Shown: piece by piece, positions 1 through 9,984 of the stretch
Numbering within the stretch: the stretch's first letter is position 1
Layout of the letters: each line of letters starts with the position of its first letter
NCBI GenBank assembly: GCA_029204225.1
Contig: CM055094.1
Coordinates: 20,499,407 to 20,563,406, forward strand
DNA length: 64,000 nt
Direction of reading: 5' to 3'
Origin: Diphasiastrum complanatum
Lineage: Eukaryota; Streptophyta; Lycopodiopsida; Lycopodiales; Lycopodiaceae
Made by a program: the position numbers and the translations under genes
Notes under the pieces: generated by a model
The model's database searches: none
What the model saw: only the letters and a program-made list of their open reading frames with translations
What the model was told of the DNA's origin: nothing

Positions 1-109
1 GGCCCAGTTGGCTTGACGTACAAGGTTATGGTAGGCCTACATGGCTTGCCACATGGCAACCCTCAAGCCTGCATGATTTGCCATGTGGCATTCCTCTGTC
101 ATAGGTGTT
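1..109 (+). repeat. Minisatellite T, CATGGC-rich, left edge
   Basis: Degenerate units built on AGGCCTACATGGCTTGCC followed by CACATGGCAA. The core CTTGCCACATGGCAAG is a near-perfect palindrome. The same units recur at 15818-16040, 29323-29935 and 38420-38880, always beside module H or a CT microsatellite. The array is cut by the window edge. Confidence 0.75.
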
Positions 110-484
110 TCAAAACCTCATGACAAGAAGCATGTCCTTGGGCATCAGTGTCACCCTCTTGCCATGAATGGAACACAACATCGAATCCTCAAACAATTTT
201 GTCTGGAAGTCCTCGTATGCAATATGGAGGGCCTCCAATGTAGCGATATTCCACCTCACTGCACAGGGCAGATGCGTGGTCATATCTTGTGTAACCTCCC
301 TCACAGCCCGGTACAAGGCTGCTTTCAAAATCACAAGTTTGGTATACCTTTGCAAGGCCCTGATGCCCCTCAACCATGGATGGCGAGGTCTTTCGCGTCT
401 TTGCGGACGTATGGGTTCAAATGTCTGGGGACGGGATGGTTGAACAAAATGGGTAAGCCTAGCGGTTTGCTTCGTCCGAGCCAT
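110..484 (-). CDS. Divergent histone H3, CENH3-like (copy A, open)
   Basis: Open frame of 124 residues. Residues 1-9 (MARTKQTAR) match the canonical H3 tail start, so K4 is present, but position 9 of the mature tail is Leu. The tail then diverges and lacks the usual K14, K18, K23, K27 and K36 contexts. The histone fold is clear: VREVTQDM at 61-68, FEDSMLC at 98-104, IHGKRVTLMPKD at 106-117. Three details favour CENH3 over H3: a loop 1 about four residues longer, an RW pair (77-78) at the start of helix 2, and SMLC plus VTLM where H3 has TNLC and VTIM. The C-terminus stops about 8 residues early. Family role, if functional: replacing H3 in centromeric nucleosomes. The start is the only Met giving the H3 tail. 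It lies about 330 bp below a minus-strand TATA box. It may be a decayed or captured copy rather than the species' functional CENH3. Confidence 0.72.
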   Translation of the reverse strand: MARTKQTARLTHFVQPSRPQTFEPIRPQRRERPRHPWLRGIRALQRYTKLVILKAALYRAVREVTQDMTTHLPCAVRWNIATLEALHIAYEDFQTKLFEDSMLCSIHGKRVTLMPKDMLLVMRF

Positions 485-810
485 TGAGGCCGGATATCTA
501 TACCACGTGAGGACAAAGATACAGCAGAAGAGAGAGCTAAATTATCTCGCATTATGGCGACACTGAGAACTCTAAGGGTGATATCGCTACAACGCGAGAG
601 AGTGGCAGAGACAGGTGGGGAGAGGCAGGGGCTTGCATGATGGCGATACTGGGAAAGTCAAGCTGATATCGCTACGACGTGAGAGGGTGTAAGGAATAGG
701 CCTGGGGACGAGGTCGCTCGCATGATGGCGATATCACGAATGCAGGTCATATGGAAGCAATCAAACATGACAGCAAATTACACGAAAACCTATACAATCC
801 CCAGGAATGG
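485..810 (-). other. Leader of the CENH3-like gene, with imperfect repeats
   Basis: No ORF is supported here. Three imperfect units start near 552, 639 and 723 with ATGGCGAYA and the first two run into GATATCGCTAC and a GAGAG-type end, so GCGATA and TATCGC form short inverted pairs. The segment is conserved at 30302-30640, and a 46-bp piece of it survives at 62741-62786. Confidence 0.45.
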
Positions 811-1290
811 ACTTATATAGGAGAAAAAAGTTGGCACGTGTGAATCCCAGCGACAAGTGGCCCAGTCAGTAGCTGACGCGTGGAACCACACGCTTGTATA
901 CGCATGTGTGAAACTGCACGTCTAGATCAACACGTGTGGGATCCCATGTGGGGGCACGTGGTCGAATGGATCATCGACGTGTTCTTGCACGTATCGGCTC
1001 GCACGTGTGGTGACGTGGCCCAATCAGTAAGGGACGTGTGGGACCACACTTCTATATCCACACGTGTGAAACTTGCACATGTGGCCATGTGGTCGAATGG
1101 TTTGGTGACGTGTGTTCTGGCACGTGTTAGCTTACACGTGTGGGCACGTGGCCGAATGGCAGATTGACGTGTATTGTAGCACGTGTGGTCTCACACATGT
1201 GGACGGTTGTATTACGCGCCATAGATCTGATCCGCTGTTGGATCGACGAGTGTACGGCTTGGGTTTTATTGGTTGTAGCTATATAAATGT
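811..1290. promoter_or_regulatory. G-box array between two divergent TATA boxes (copy A)
   Basis: About eight CACGTG G-boxes plus several GACGTG cores lie between 830 and 1200, in degenerate units of roughly 60-75 bp (CACGTGTGGGCACGTGGCC then AATGG). A minus-strand TATA box (CTATATAAGT at 811-820) points toward the CENH3-like ORF, and a plus-strand TATATAAA at 1280-1287 points the other way. G-boxes are bound by plant bZIP and bHLH factors, so regulation by such factors is an inference. The plus TATA fires directly into the antisense strand of gene X, which ends at 1302. Confidence 0.6.
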
Positions 1291-1301
1291 TGTTTGATCA
1301 G

Positions 1302-3004
1302 TCAAAACATTTCGCTAAGTTTTGGATTTTCACTCCCTGTAGCTCTTGGTGTGTGAACCAAATACCATTTTACCTTAAAATCACCTATTCTAGGAACATT
1401 GAGTGGTGTGTCCCTCATATGATTCTTAATTAATTCTAGATATTCTGTTTTACTAAAAATCCATAATAGAATTTCATGATCTTCTTTAAAACCTGTTTGA
1501 AACACAAAATCATGAACTATTTTAAGAGAATTGAACTCAGACCTATAATAACAAAACAATATTAGCTTAAAACACAAAACCATTAATTCTCGAAATGAAT
1601 TAGTTGCTAGTACTCAATAGAATAGAGTTAAACCTGGAAAGCTGCCAACCACCAAATATTATTTTCGGACTGCACACTGAAATTAAGACTCTCCGAGTTT
1701 ATCGTATTGCTTAATGTTCCATTCATAAGTGTAACACTAACCCTTTCCAGCTTTTGTCCCTTTATTTCTTCTGATTCATCTAACTTGGAGAACTAATATC
1801 ATTTTTCAACAATTTCGTTTGTGATTCCATAAAACTTTACAATAAATCTCTATAAATGATTCAGATCTACAAACATATTGTTGGTAGAATCATATGACAA
1901 AGTGCCATGTTTTGAGCTATAAATTTCATTGATATGGTAAGGAATACCAATGATGTTTTTCATACCCATGTTTAAGACATCCCTCTCTAATTTGATTTGA
2001 AAGGGCCGAGGAATAGGAACTTGTTTTATATGTACTTGTCCAAATGCCTCTTTGATAATCTTAAACATTGTGTCATATGCATCCCTGCTAATACCAGAAT
2101 AATCACATGCTCCTTGTATCAATTTTTGGTCAATGATCTTGCCAACTTTGCCCATAAGGGCCTCTGCAATCTTGGGCTTGATTCGAGAATATTGTTGATT
2201 TGCAAGTAGACTCGTCGTTGACTTGGCTGTAAGTACTGCACTCAAAGACTTTCCAATCATGTCCTTGTCTTTCGGACTTTCATTGGTGACTAAAGCTGCT
2301 CCGCAAAATAAAAATAAGATTTAGAAAAAAACAATTCACAACCATTGATGTGCTAGATGAAACAAAACACATGAATAGTTTAAAACATTATTCTACTTGA
2401 AAGCATATATTCTTTTTTTCTGTTGACCCCCACTTGTTGAGAGCTCGTCAATACTTTTTAAAATAACTCTTTTTTGCTTATTGTTCAGTATTTTCTTCCG
2501 TAATGTATTTACTTCTACATTTATTTGACAATATGAGGTACACAATGTTTGTACAATTAGTTTCATATTGTCAGTTTCTTGGTTGAGGTTTAATATAATA
2601 TCTTGCAAACGAGAATTATCTATCTTCAAGATTTCATTTTCTTCTTTTGTTTGCAAAAAAAAGTTTCTTTTTCTCGGTAGTCAGTAAGCAAACCATTCAA
2701 CATATTTTCCAAACAGTGGATTTTTTTCATTGAATAACTAATGCCATAACTTTTCAATCTTTCACAATAACCCAATAGACTATTGTGTCCTTCACACAAA
2801 AACAGTATGAGTTGTGTGACCGATCTAAAATTTGGATGTTGCATTGAGCTTGGATCGATTGGATACAAACTTCCATCAACCCATAGATCACAATGTTTCC
2901 TGTCTTTCGTCCTTTGGTGAGCTGGTAAGGTGGATCCTATCAGATTTTTTCTCGACAGTGGAGCATATTCTGTGGGAAGATCAATATGGAGATGATATTT
3001 AGAC
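1302..3004 (-). pseudogene. Gene X, copy A (unknown coiled-coil protein)
   Basis: Not recognised. Exon 1 is 3004-2397: residues resembling SKYHLHIDL, a PIDPSSMQHPNFRSV block, then a Glu/Lys/Asn-rich stretch with heptad-like hydrophobics (EENEILKIDNSRLQDIILN) suggesting a coiled coil. Intron 2396-2301 (96 bp) starts GTAGAA. Exon 2 is 2300-1850, ending VDLNHL. A further exon-like ORF, 1583-1302 (EILLWIFSKTEYLELIKNH ... KLSEMF), lies downstream; between them about 50 open codons (LDESEEIKGQKLERV ...) precede GTTTAA, but the phase of this last junction does not close with the simplest sites. Lesions in this copy: ATG changed to CTG at 3002-3004, acceptor AG changed to GG (2301-2302), and a one-base shift in an A/T run near 2655-2662. 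Confidence 0.55.
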
Positions 3005-3022
3005 AGCTTAATAATCGATAGA

Positions 3023-3300
3023 TTAATCTAGTAGAAAACCCACTTGTTTGAAATGATCTTGGCACTGTTTCTGATCCATCACACTCCATGTTTCTTGCTT
3101 TATATGCAAAATCAAAGCTTTGCAGTTATGAGCAAAATAAGCAAAATATTTTTTCAATAGATGTGTGTTGAAATTGCAAATTTTTGTATTGCAAAAGTTT
3201 GAGATAGCCTTGCCGCTCCATTTGATCCAACACACTCCGTATTTTCTGAATTTCAAAATTTAGATTCACGTTGGCGCTCATTGTGATTCAAAATATTCAA
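3023..3300 (-). other. Segment upstream of gene X with an internal repeat
   Basis: An open frame of 77 codons (3256-3023; FRKYGVCWIKWSGK ... FAYFAHNCKALILHIKQE) is kept in the copies at 32910-33140 and 61438-61677. It contains three versions of GGATCAAAWRGAGCGSCAAGG, two of them inside a ~44-bp direct repeat, which read LDQMERQG-like in another frame. It could be 5' exon, leader or repeat; no function is recognised. Confidence 0.35.
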
Positions 3301-3419
3301 AGTTTCTTGCCATGATTTGCAGATCGATAAGACTGTTTTTCTTTGATGTGAACGCTTTAGTAGATGGAAAGAAAACTTTGATGTGCAATACGATTTGCAT
3401 TTACATGAGAAGTCATGTT

Positions 3420-3912
3420 AGTTAATGGTAGAAAATAGAATCTTGAAGTATGGACCCCACGCATTGCGGCTACCCAACTTCAAGTTAACTACATACGTTA
3501 CTAGTGAGGTCAAGTCATCGGAGTTGTGCGGGCCGACCAAAAACTTGGTCGGAGTTTTAAAATTCGACGATTTTCTCTCTCTTACATGGCATTTCTTAGA
3601 CAGCCCTTTTGGGCCATGGAACTCCTCGAATGTAAACTACATATCATTTGAGTCTGTTTCATCTGATAAAGCATGACGCTTCGCTTGTATCAATCCTACG
3701 TCTGTGACATAGAGTACATGGGTGTCTTTCTCGATGTAAGCTTCACTAGGTCGACCGTTTGGTGCTTTGCAGTTGGCCCTTGTGGACAGAAAGAACTCTT
3801 TCTGTTTTGAGAAGCCGCTTGCAAGGAATCTGTTGCAATAGGCCTGGAAGTAGAGTTGGTATTCTTGGCTAGTTATGAGGGAGTCTCCCAAGGTTTTATC
3901 TGCTAGCATCAA
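3420..3912 (-). pseudogene. Gene Y, 3' part (copy A)
   Basis: The frame 3912-3637 reads MLADKTLGDSLITSQEYQ ... FFLSTRANCKAPNGRPS ... SDETDSNDM. The copy at 33.3 kb continues with EFTFEEFHGPKGLSKKCHV and stops near FKILFSTIN. It is an unrecognised soluble-looking protein with an acidic SDETDSNDM patch. It lies downstream of the MLPPNQ segment in every Y copy, with frame breaks between them, so I read these as exons or decayed parts of one gene. Confidence 0.4.
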
Positions 3913-4127
3913 GTGGTCTCAAAATCGAGGTCGGTGGCTCAACTGATGCAAAGTGACATCTATCAGAAGATAGCCCAATAACTGGAGGTTTGCTTGTTCT
4001 TGATATAGTCATGAAGGCAGTTGGAAGCAAATTGGGCCCAGTCATAAAGGTTTTGATCGTGTAGTTTAGAATCAACCATCATGTGGAATAGTTTCATGGG
4101 GATATGCGTGAACTTGGACCTATAGCC

Positions 4128-4373
4128 CTATGTATATTTCGTTAGATAGGCGCACGGAGCAGCTAAGGACTTATCATTTATGACTTCGATACAGTAACCA
4201 TCTTTTTTTGCCCATTTGTCCACTGAGGGGTATATGTATTTGAAGTATGCTATGGATTCAATATTTTTGAGGGTCCTATTGATTGTGTTTGGTCCCCTAG
4301 GGAAGCCAAATGTATTGAGGTCAGCTCCAGAAATAGGGATAATATAAACAAAATTTTGGTTAGGAGGTAACAT
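4128..4373 (-). pseudogene. Gene Y, central part (copy A)
   Basis: 81 codons from MLPPNQNFVYIIPISGADL to the TAG at 4130-4128. The ATG follows a good acceptor-like ATTTTCCAG, so this may be an exon start. In the copy at 47 kb the same codon is CAG (47165-47167) and the frame runs on through RIPMKLFHMMADSRLHNENL and DWAQFASNCLHD, so the stop here looks like a secondary C-to-T change. Family not recognised. Confidence 0.45.
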
Positions 4374-4474
4374 GAACTGGAAAATCTGTCGGTGTGGTTA
4401 TAAGCAATATGCAATAGAAATGGGCTCTGATAGCCACTGGAAAGAGGAAGTTGGAACTCTATGTGGCTCAAGAA

Positions 4475-5000
4475 CTAGTGTGCCTCCTGGTACCAAGTGT
4501 TCATCTCAGAGATATCGAGGCTTTCCATGGTGATGTCAATTATGTCTTGAGTTGGGTCATCAGAACTGGAAGATGTTGTGACAGACATGTTCTGGACTCG
4601 GCTGATGACTCTGTTGAAGGTTTGGCTCTGGTAATTGACAAGTGGAGTCTCGGCTCGATCGATTGTGGAGGGCTTCGAATCGGTCGACTTTTGATGGACT
4701 CGACTCAATCAACTTTATATGTAGAGTATGGACGCTCAGCTCGTTCCACAGCGAATCCAGAGTATGTACCCTCAGCTCGGTCCACGGTGATTGCAGAGTA
4801 TGGGGGCGCGGCTCTACTAGCAGTGTATGTAGAGTATTGCTCGGCAGTGTATGGACAATAGAAATTTGTGGAAAAATTTGTAGCAATGTCGCTCTGATAG
4901 GATGTGGAAACGATGATGTTTCTTCGCGATAAACTACTAGTAGAGAGCTTTCAACCCAAATCGGTGTTGAATGTGTGGTTTTGACAAGCTCCAGTGGCAC
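4475..5000 (-). CDS. Gene Y, 5' part: 12-residue repeat protein (copy A)
   Basis: 146 open codons (5000-4560). After a Ser/Thr-rich lead come three to four 36-bp, 12-residue units of the form LWTELSVHTLHS (LLVEPRPHTLQS, PWTELRVHTLDS, LWNELSVHTLHI), then PSPEHVCHNIFQF and a stop. A second frame, 4708-4475, overlaps and holds an acidic stretch (SSSSDDPTQDIIDITMESL) ending NTWYQEAH; which frame is coding is unresolved. The units vary in number between copies. It could be a real low-complexity protein or a minisatellite that happens to be open. Confidence 0.4.
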
Positions 5001-5230
5001 TACCCCTCAGCATTCTGGTGCTAGATGCGACGATTGTTGTGTAATGTAGCATGTCTCGACAGCTTAGGGTTTTGAAAATGGATGATGATGGCACTCTGGA
5101 TCCGTGGTGGATGTATGTAGATGGTGTCCAAGGATGCGAAGGAGTAATCAAGCACGGTCGTAGCGAATGATAGATTGCCACTAAAAGATGAAAAATCGAT
5201 CCTTTGAAGCTATAGCTTTTCAAAGCTTCT
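5001..5230 (-). other. Y upstream segment, conserved in several copies
   Basis: A 67-codon frame starting MKSYSFKGSIFHLLVAIYHS is kept in the copies at 19312-19515, 23171-23374, 48027-48230 and 52998-53201; this copy has a changed ending. Another frame is also partly open (FSGDLSFATTVLDY), so coding potential is doubtful. The segment ends at the junction with module C near 5230. Confidence 0.3.
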
Positions 5231-7168
5231 GAATTCCATTTCCATGCTTGAAGAAGGAAGTGCCAGCATCAAATCTTCTCCCATCAGAGTTTGTTTTCAT
5301 TTCCTAAAAAGCATGCATGGCAGCATGGCAATAAAGCGTGATATTGTGAATTTTTGTAATGTTATGCAACATTTCCTTACATACATAGCTACACCAAATG
5401 AGAAAATTAAGGACCTAGATTCTTAATGAGTTTTATGAGGTTGAAGTTCTAGTTTTTCTACAAATCAGCTTCCTCCGAAAGTTTCTTTTTGGTGGAAATG
5501 TTGCTATTTATACCAAGTGTAGGCTAGTTTATAATGGGAAAGATCGAGTTCACAGCTCACCATGACTATGATCATTTGCAAGTAGCCTATTATAAGCAAA
5601 TTGTGCTGCACTTTCGTCTAATCTTAGCACATTTGAATGTAGCTTGTGATATTATTGGTTCGATATTCTAGTAGCTTTTTTGCACCATTTAAGATAAGAG
5701 AAAGAGAGCACAATCAAATAATGATGCAATAGGTTCTAGAAAAATGTAAATTTGTTGTTCCGGTATCTCCAATTTCTAGGAATTTGGGCATGAAGACAAT
5801 CCAGCTCGAATCACGCACAGAAAAATTGATGAGTGTTTGCCATTTTGTTTGCATTTATGTGATGAATTTTGTTGTTTAATTATATCGATGTCGATTGAAA
5901 CTATGATAGCTTCGTGGTTGTCATTCGTAATATTAAAAGTTTGTTTTCACCTTATCTTGGGGTAAGTTCACAAATAGCAAGGTAACAAATTGGGACTCGG
6001 CAAGAACTCACTCCAAATGACTTTTTGAGCTTCACTAACTTATTCTCATGAATTTATCATTGTGTCTAACTTGCCATATACCAGTTTTATAAGTATTTGC
6101 TTGATCCTTTACACTTAAATGCACCATAATGCTACCCCCCTTTGCATGTGCCATAGTCCTAGAGCTCTAAAATTAACAATGTATACACATGTATGGAAGT
6201 TTTCAAGACATACTGATGTTTTTGCATCCACTTGTCTTTAAGCTTAAACATGTACTTTGTAGTTACTGAAGAAGTCTTGAATGTTTGAATCTTGTGTGTT
6301 AAGCCAAATGTTGTGGTAGTTCATCGTAGATGCTTGGAGTTGATTATTGGCCACCTCCAAGGACATAGCCTTGAAAAAATTTGTCTAGGCCCCTTCATTT
6401 TTTAACGATTGCTTCTTGTACAACCAAATTACTATCCAATTTTTTCAAGCCTATTTGTGGTAAAGTGTCTCACATCTCTATGGAACATATGCACAAAAGT
6501 GAATCACTTTCTGCCACGTGATGATAGTGATACATTGTGCACTAGGGAATCACATTGTTGATAAGTTGGATTCACATTTACATCATGAAGCAAATAGTCT
6601 TGTAAGTTTCGTGTTCAAGATCGGAAGCTCACTCCAATGGATGTTGAGATTAATATATCATGCTATCTCTAGCCTAATAGCCACACACTAGATGTTTGGA
6701 TCCAGAAAATATTCACACAAAGGGACATAGGTCTACCACGCAGGTCTGACACGTAGTTTTCAATCAATCAAAAGGAAGGTAGATCCTTATCTTTGGTACT
6801 GTAATAGTTAGTTCTTAGACTTATTGAGGTCTTAGAAATTAAATTTTAGGGTCAGCCAAAGTTTTTGACAAGTGCTCATCAAGTGAATGCAATTCTAGTC
6901 AAGATTGTGTTCAATTTTGCTTGATTTGTAATATAGTTTGGATTGATTATTGCTTGATGATTCAACTGATCTTGTAGGAATTATTTGAAGAGGCATATTT
7001 ATGTGCATATGATTCCTTTTGGTTCAGGTTAGGTGAATCCTATATCCTTGTGAAGTCGAGATCAAGGAGGAGGCAGTTCTACATCCAATTTTTATGCAAA
7101 TTCAAGCCAGTTTCCATTCTTGTTAACATTAATAGATATGATTTGGCTTAAGATCGGGTAGGATCTTA
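5231..7168 (+). mobile_element. Module C upstream region (copia-associated), copy 1
   Basis: Long, mostly non-coding stretch. It begins with a conserved 60-codon ORF (5244-5426, MLEEGSASIKSSPIRVCFHF) of unknown status and ends just before the copia protein remnant. Recurs whole or in part at 11150-11865, 19516-20685, 39655-41563, 44281-45535, 48251-48650 and, inverted, at 52567-52990 and 57609-59600. I cannot place a 5' LTR in it: the TGTTAAATTTACAC start seen at 8148 does not occur here. Confidence 0.5.
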
Positions 7169-8152
7169 TTGAGAGGTCAAGTTTTGAGCTTTCTCAAGTC
7201 CCTAGGTAGTGGGATATCTAGTCTTTTAATCATTTCTATTTTGCATCTATTCAAGAAGAAGCAAACTCAAAGTCTAGCAAATCTTGGTCAAGAGGAAGAG
7301 GAGAGCTCTCATGAAGATTTCGTCATGATGCCAAGTTTCTCTTCTTCAAGCATAAGAGGTGAAGACCCTTGGTGGATAGATAGTGGAGCTAGCTCCCACA
7401 TGACAATTAAGAGGGAGTATTTTTCAACCTTATCTACCTATGAAGGACCTATCAGGTCAATTTTTATAGCAAATAATTATGCTTGTAAGATAGAAGGAAT
7501 AGGATCCATACCTTTATGCTTGGGATTTTCAAGGAAAATCAAGATTGATGGAGTACTTTACATTTATAGTGTCACTAAGAACTTGCTTAGTGTAGGGCAA
7601 TTGCTTGACAATGGTTTGATTGTGGAGTTCGCCACAAATACATGTAACATCAAGAAGGATGGCAAGATCATTGCTAAAGGCATAAGGTTTAGAAGATTGT
7701 TCAAACTAGATGCCTATGTGGATGCTAATATTGTGATGCTAGCCAAGGAGACCAAGCTATCCAGCCATATTCTACGGTACAAAAGACTTGGCCACATCAA
7801 ATCAAAATCCATGGAGATCATGTGCAAGGAGGAGCTTGCCTCAGGACTTCCAAGATCCTTAGCAAAGTTTATATGATGTTCCAACTCTCTACAATGACAA
7901 CATTTCAGTCCAACACCTTGCAACCAACCTAATCTTCCATGCAAGACCAAAACATATCGAGATCTCTCATCATTTTGTGTCAGAGAAGGTGCAATCTGAT
8001 GAGATATTTTTGGAGCATGTGGCAAGTAGTGAATGTGTTGCTGATATCCTCACTAAACCTCTTCAAAGAGCTGCATTTGTGATGTTAAGCTCAGCCCTAG
8101 GGTTGATATCAATTTTATGTTATCTTCAAACTAGTTGTGAGGAGGAGTGTTA
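7169..8152 (+). pseudogene. Defective Ty1/copia remnant: protease, pre-integrase, RNase H tail
   Basis: The ORF 7169-7876 carries the aspartic protease motif WIDSGASSHMT (Asp at residue 71) and a GAG-pre-integrase-like end (KRLGHIKSKSMEIM). Near 7850 the sequence jumps directly to the end of copia RNase H in another frame (DVPTLYND ... HARPKHIEISHHF ... CVADILTKPLQ), finishing TSCEEEC and TAA. Integrase core, reverse transcriptase and most of RNase H are missing. No zinc knuckle is visible upstream, unlike the copies at 21.4 and 46.2 kb. The same deletion is shared by 41564-42540 and 56641-57608, so it is older than the duplications. It cannot move by itself. Confidence 0.85.
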
Positions 8153-8750
8153 AATTTACACAAGCTAGTTTGCATAGATTCCACTTGTAAATGACTTTGA
8201 GGCCATAATGTGGGATGTCACACATGCCAAAAGCATAGGATACCTTAAGTCAAATTATTAACCTAGCTTTGGAATGGTACCTTTGGAATGTGTCCAAAGA
8301 GTGCATAGATAGGGTAGAAAAAAAGTAGGAGCTTAAAATAGCAGTTTTTGCATTGTTTTTGGATCTCGAGGTATCGACCCTAAATAGGGTGGATCAACTG
8401 GATCTTTAGGTTGGATGTTAGGGTTAGGTTGTGATGATTACATAGAAGCCGTAATATGCTCAAATTTGAGCTCTACATGTATAAATATGTGATGGGATTT
8501 CCATCCAATTATGAGCAAAATTGAGATTTTCCTTCTTGACTAGTTTGAGTCTATGATTTGACTGATGAATGCTATTGGCTTATGATTTTTTATGATCATT
8601 GAATGAGATTGGAGATGCAGGTACAGTACGCAGGCAGTAGCAATCCACATGTGTGAAGAGTTTTGGAGATAATTCATGGAGTTCAAGCCAAGATAAACTA
8701 GGAATCAATGCATTGATTAGTAATCTAGCTTCTAGATCTTGTTTGGATTT
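8148..8750 (+). mobile_element. Putative 3' LTR of the copia remnant
   Basis: A polypurine tract (GTGAGGAGGAG, 8137-8147) is followed by TGTTAAATTTACAC, the expected start of a copia 3' LTR. A TATA box (TATAAATAT, 8480-8488) lies about 330 bp inside, fitting an LTR promoter. The 3' end cannot be fixed because no 5' LTR partner is present. Other copies begin at 16058, 42538 and, on minus, 56640. Confidence 0.6.
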
Positions 8751-8757
8751 TAAGTAG

Positions 8758-8973
8758 GTGCTTTCTCCATCATTTCTAGAATCAAATGGGTTTATTTTAC
8801 TGTATTTTTATCAAAAAGAACCCCAACCTCCTACTAGTGGAAAAGTGGGTGATAAAGGGAAGTTTGCTGATGTCCTAGTTCAGGACTATAATGTGGTTAC
8901 AATTGTCAAGGAAATTGTGGAAGAGGTGCCAATTGACACTGCAATGGACCCTTCAAAAAAACAAAAAATGTAA
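8758..8973 (+). CDS. Small conserved acidic ORF downstream of the LTR
   Basis: 71 codons. The second half (EPQPPTSGKVGDKGKFADV, then VVTIVKEIVEEVPIDTAMD and PSKKQKM) looks protein-like: acidic, with a basic C-terminus. Preserved in the inverted copy 55508-55293; broken by a small deletion at 16.8, 43.3 and 55.9 kb. It may be a terminal exon of a host gene captured with the LTR. Function unknown. Confidence 0.35.
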   Translation: MLSPSFLESNGFILLYFYQKEPQPPTSGKVGDKGKFADVLVQDYNVVTIVKEIVEEVPIDTAMDPSKKQKM

Positions 8974-9777
8974 ATGATTTTTATGATTTATGGGAGTAAT
9001 TAATTCTCTTTTATTTTAGAGAACAATTGCGTTTATATTTCTTGAAATATTGTGTATTGAAATCTTTTTGATTAATTTAATATTTTTAAATTTGTTTGTA
9101 TTAAAAATATAGATTTAGCAGTTTGTTAATGATTTAAATATCAGCAAAACTAAAATTGCAACAAATGTCAGATTTTTTAATATTTTAATTTTTCGTTATG
9201 TTTTTATAAGAAGTTCTTAGAAATAATTTCATTTGCAATCATTTAATTTTTAAATATAAGTAAAGATTTAAATACTGATTAAATTTTGTCATAATTTAAA
9301 AAATATTTTTCTTAATAGAAGAATTGTAATTTAAAACACTTTTAAAATTTTTAAAAAAACATTGAAAACTTTTGTTTTAATAAGCAAAAAGGTTAGTTAT
9401 TCTAATGGTTGTGTCCAATGATTTTATTTTGAATAGTATTATTATTTCATATAAGCTAATTTGCAATTATTAACAAAAATCTATTAACAAAATTTTAGTA
9501 GGTTGATTAATTTTCTTGCAAAATGCAACATTTTTTTTAGCATTACAATATCTTTATTTAAAGCATTTTAAATATGGATATTTTTTTTATAAAACAAAAA
9601 AAAAAAAGCGACAAAAACAAAATGGGTCTCCATGTTATTTTTTTTTTTTTTTTGTCATCGTGTTTCATGATGAACAATCTTAGTAAATTCTTCCCTGGTG
9701 CATTCTTCCAAAATCAGATGAATGGCTTTTTTCTTTGGCTACACAAGCTCGCCAGAGATGTTGTCAAGTCACACCTA
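8974..9777. other. AT-rich spacer of module L
   Basis: Very AT-rich with long A and T runs and no credible ORF. Recurs at 16900-17660, 34806-35330, 43380-44220 and, inverted, 54541-55290. Nothing else is seen in it. Confidence 0.6.
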
Positions 9778-9984
9778 CTTTTCTCTTTTTACGCCAACAC
9801 ATGATTGATTTGCTGCAAACCCTTCTGCTAAACTCCTTGCCAACTTAGGAGATGCTGAAAACATCAGAAAGATTGAACGCCTCCTCAAAAGACCAAATTT
9901 TTTTGCTGTCCCAGATAAATTCTTCCAAAACTCAAATGAAAGGCCTAGTTCTTTCAACCTAAACAACCCTAGTTCGGTGGTTTC
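9778..9984 (-). CDS. Module L exon-like ORF (FRLKE ... KREK)
   Basis: 63 codons (MFRLKELGLSFEFWKNLS ... FGLLRRRSIFLMFSASP ... SCVGVKREK). The frame stays open upstream (ETTELGL) to an acceptor-like TTTCGTCCAG, so it may be a terminal exon without its own ATG. It is basic, with an RRR cluster. Four copies keep the frame with mostly conservative changes. Not recognised. Confidence 0.4.

Noticed and set aside
83-487. Plus-strand 134-codon ORF over the histone region
   Set aside because: It is antisense to the CENH3-like frame, which has clear family similarity; the plus frame has none.
880-1297. Trp/His/Val-rich frames such as MEPHACIRMCETARLDQHVW
   Set aside because: They translate the CACGTG array; the apparent repeat protein comes from the promoter repeats, which explain the conservation.
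3425-3676. Plus-strand ORF MVENRILKYGPHALRLPNFK, also at 33265
   Set aside because: It is antisense to the gene Y C-terminal frame; in copy D the equivalent region is rearranged.
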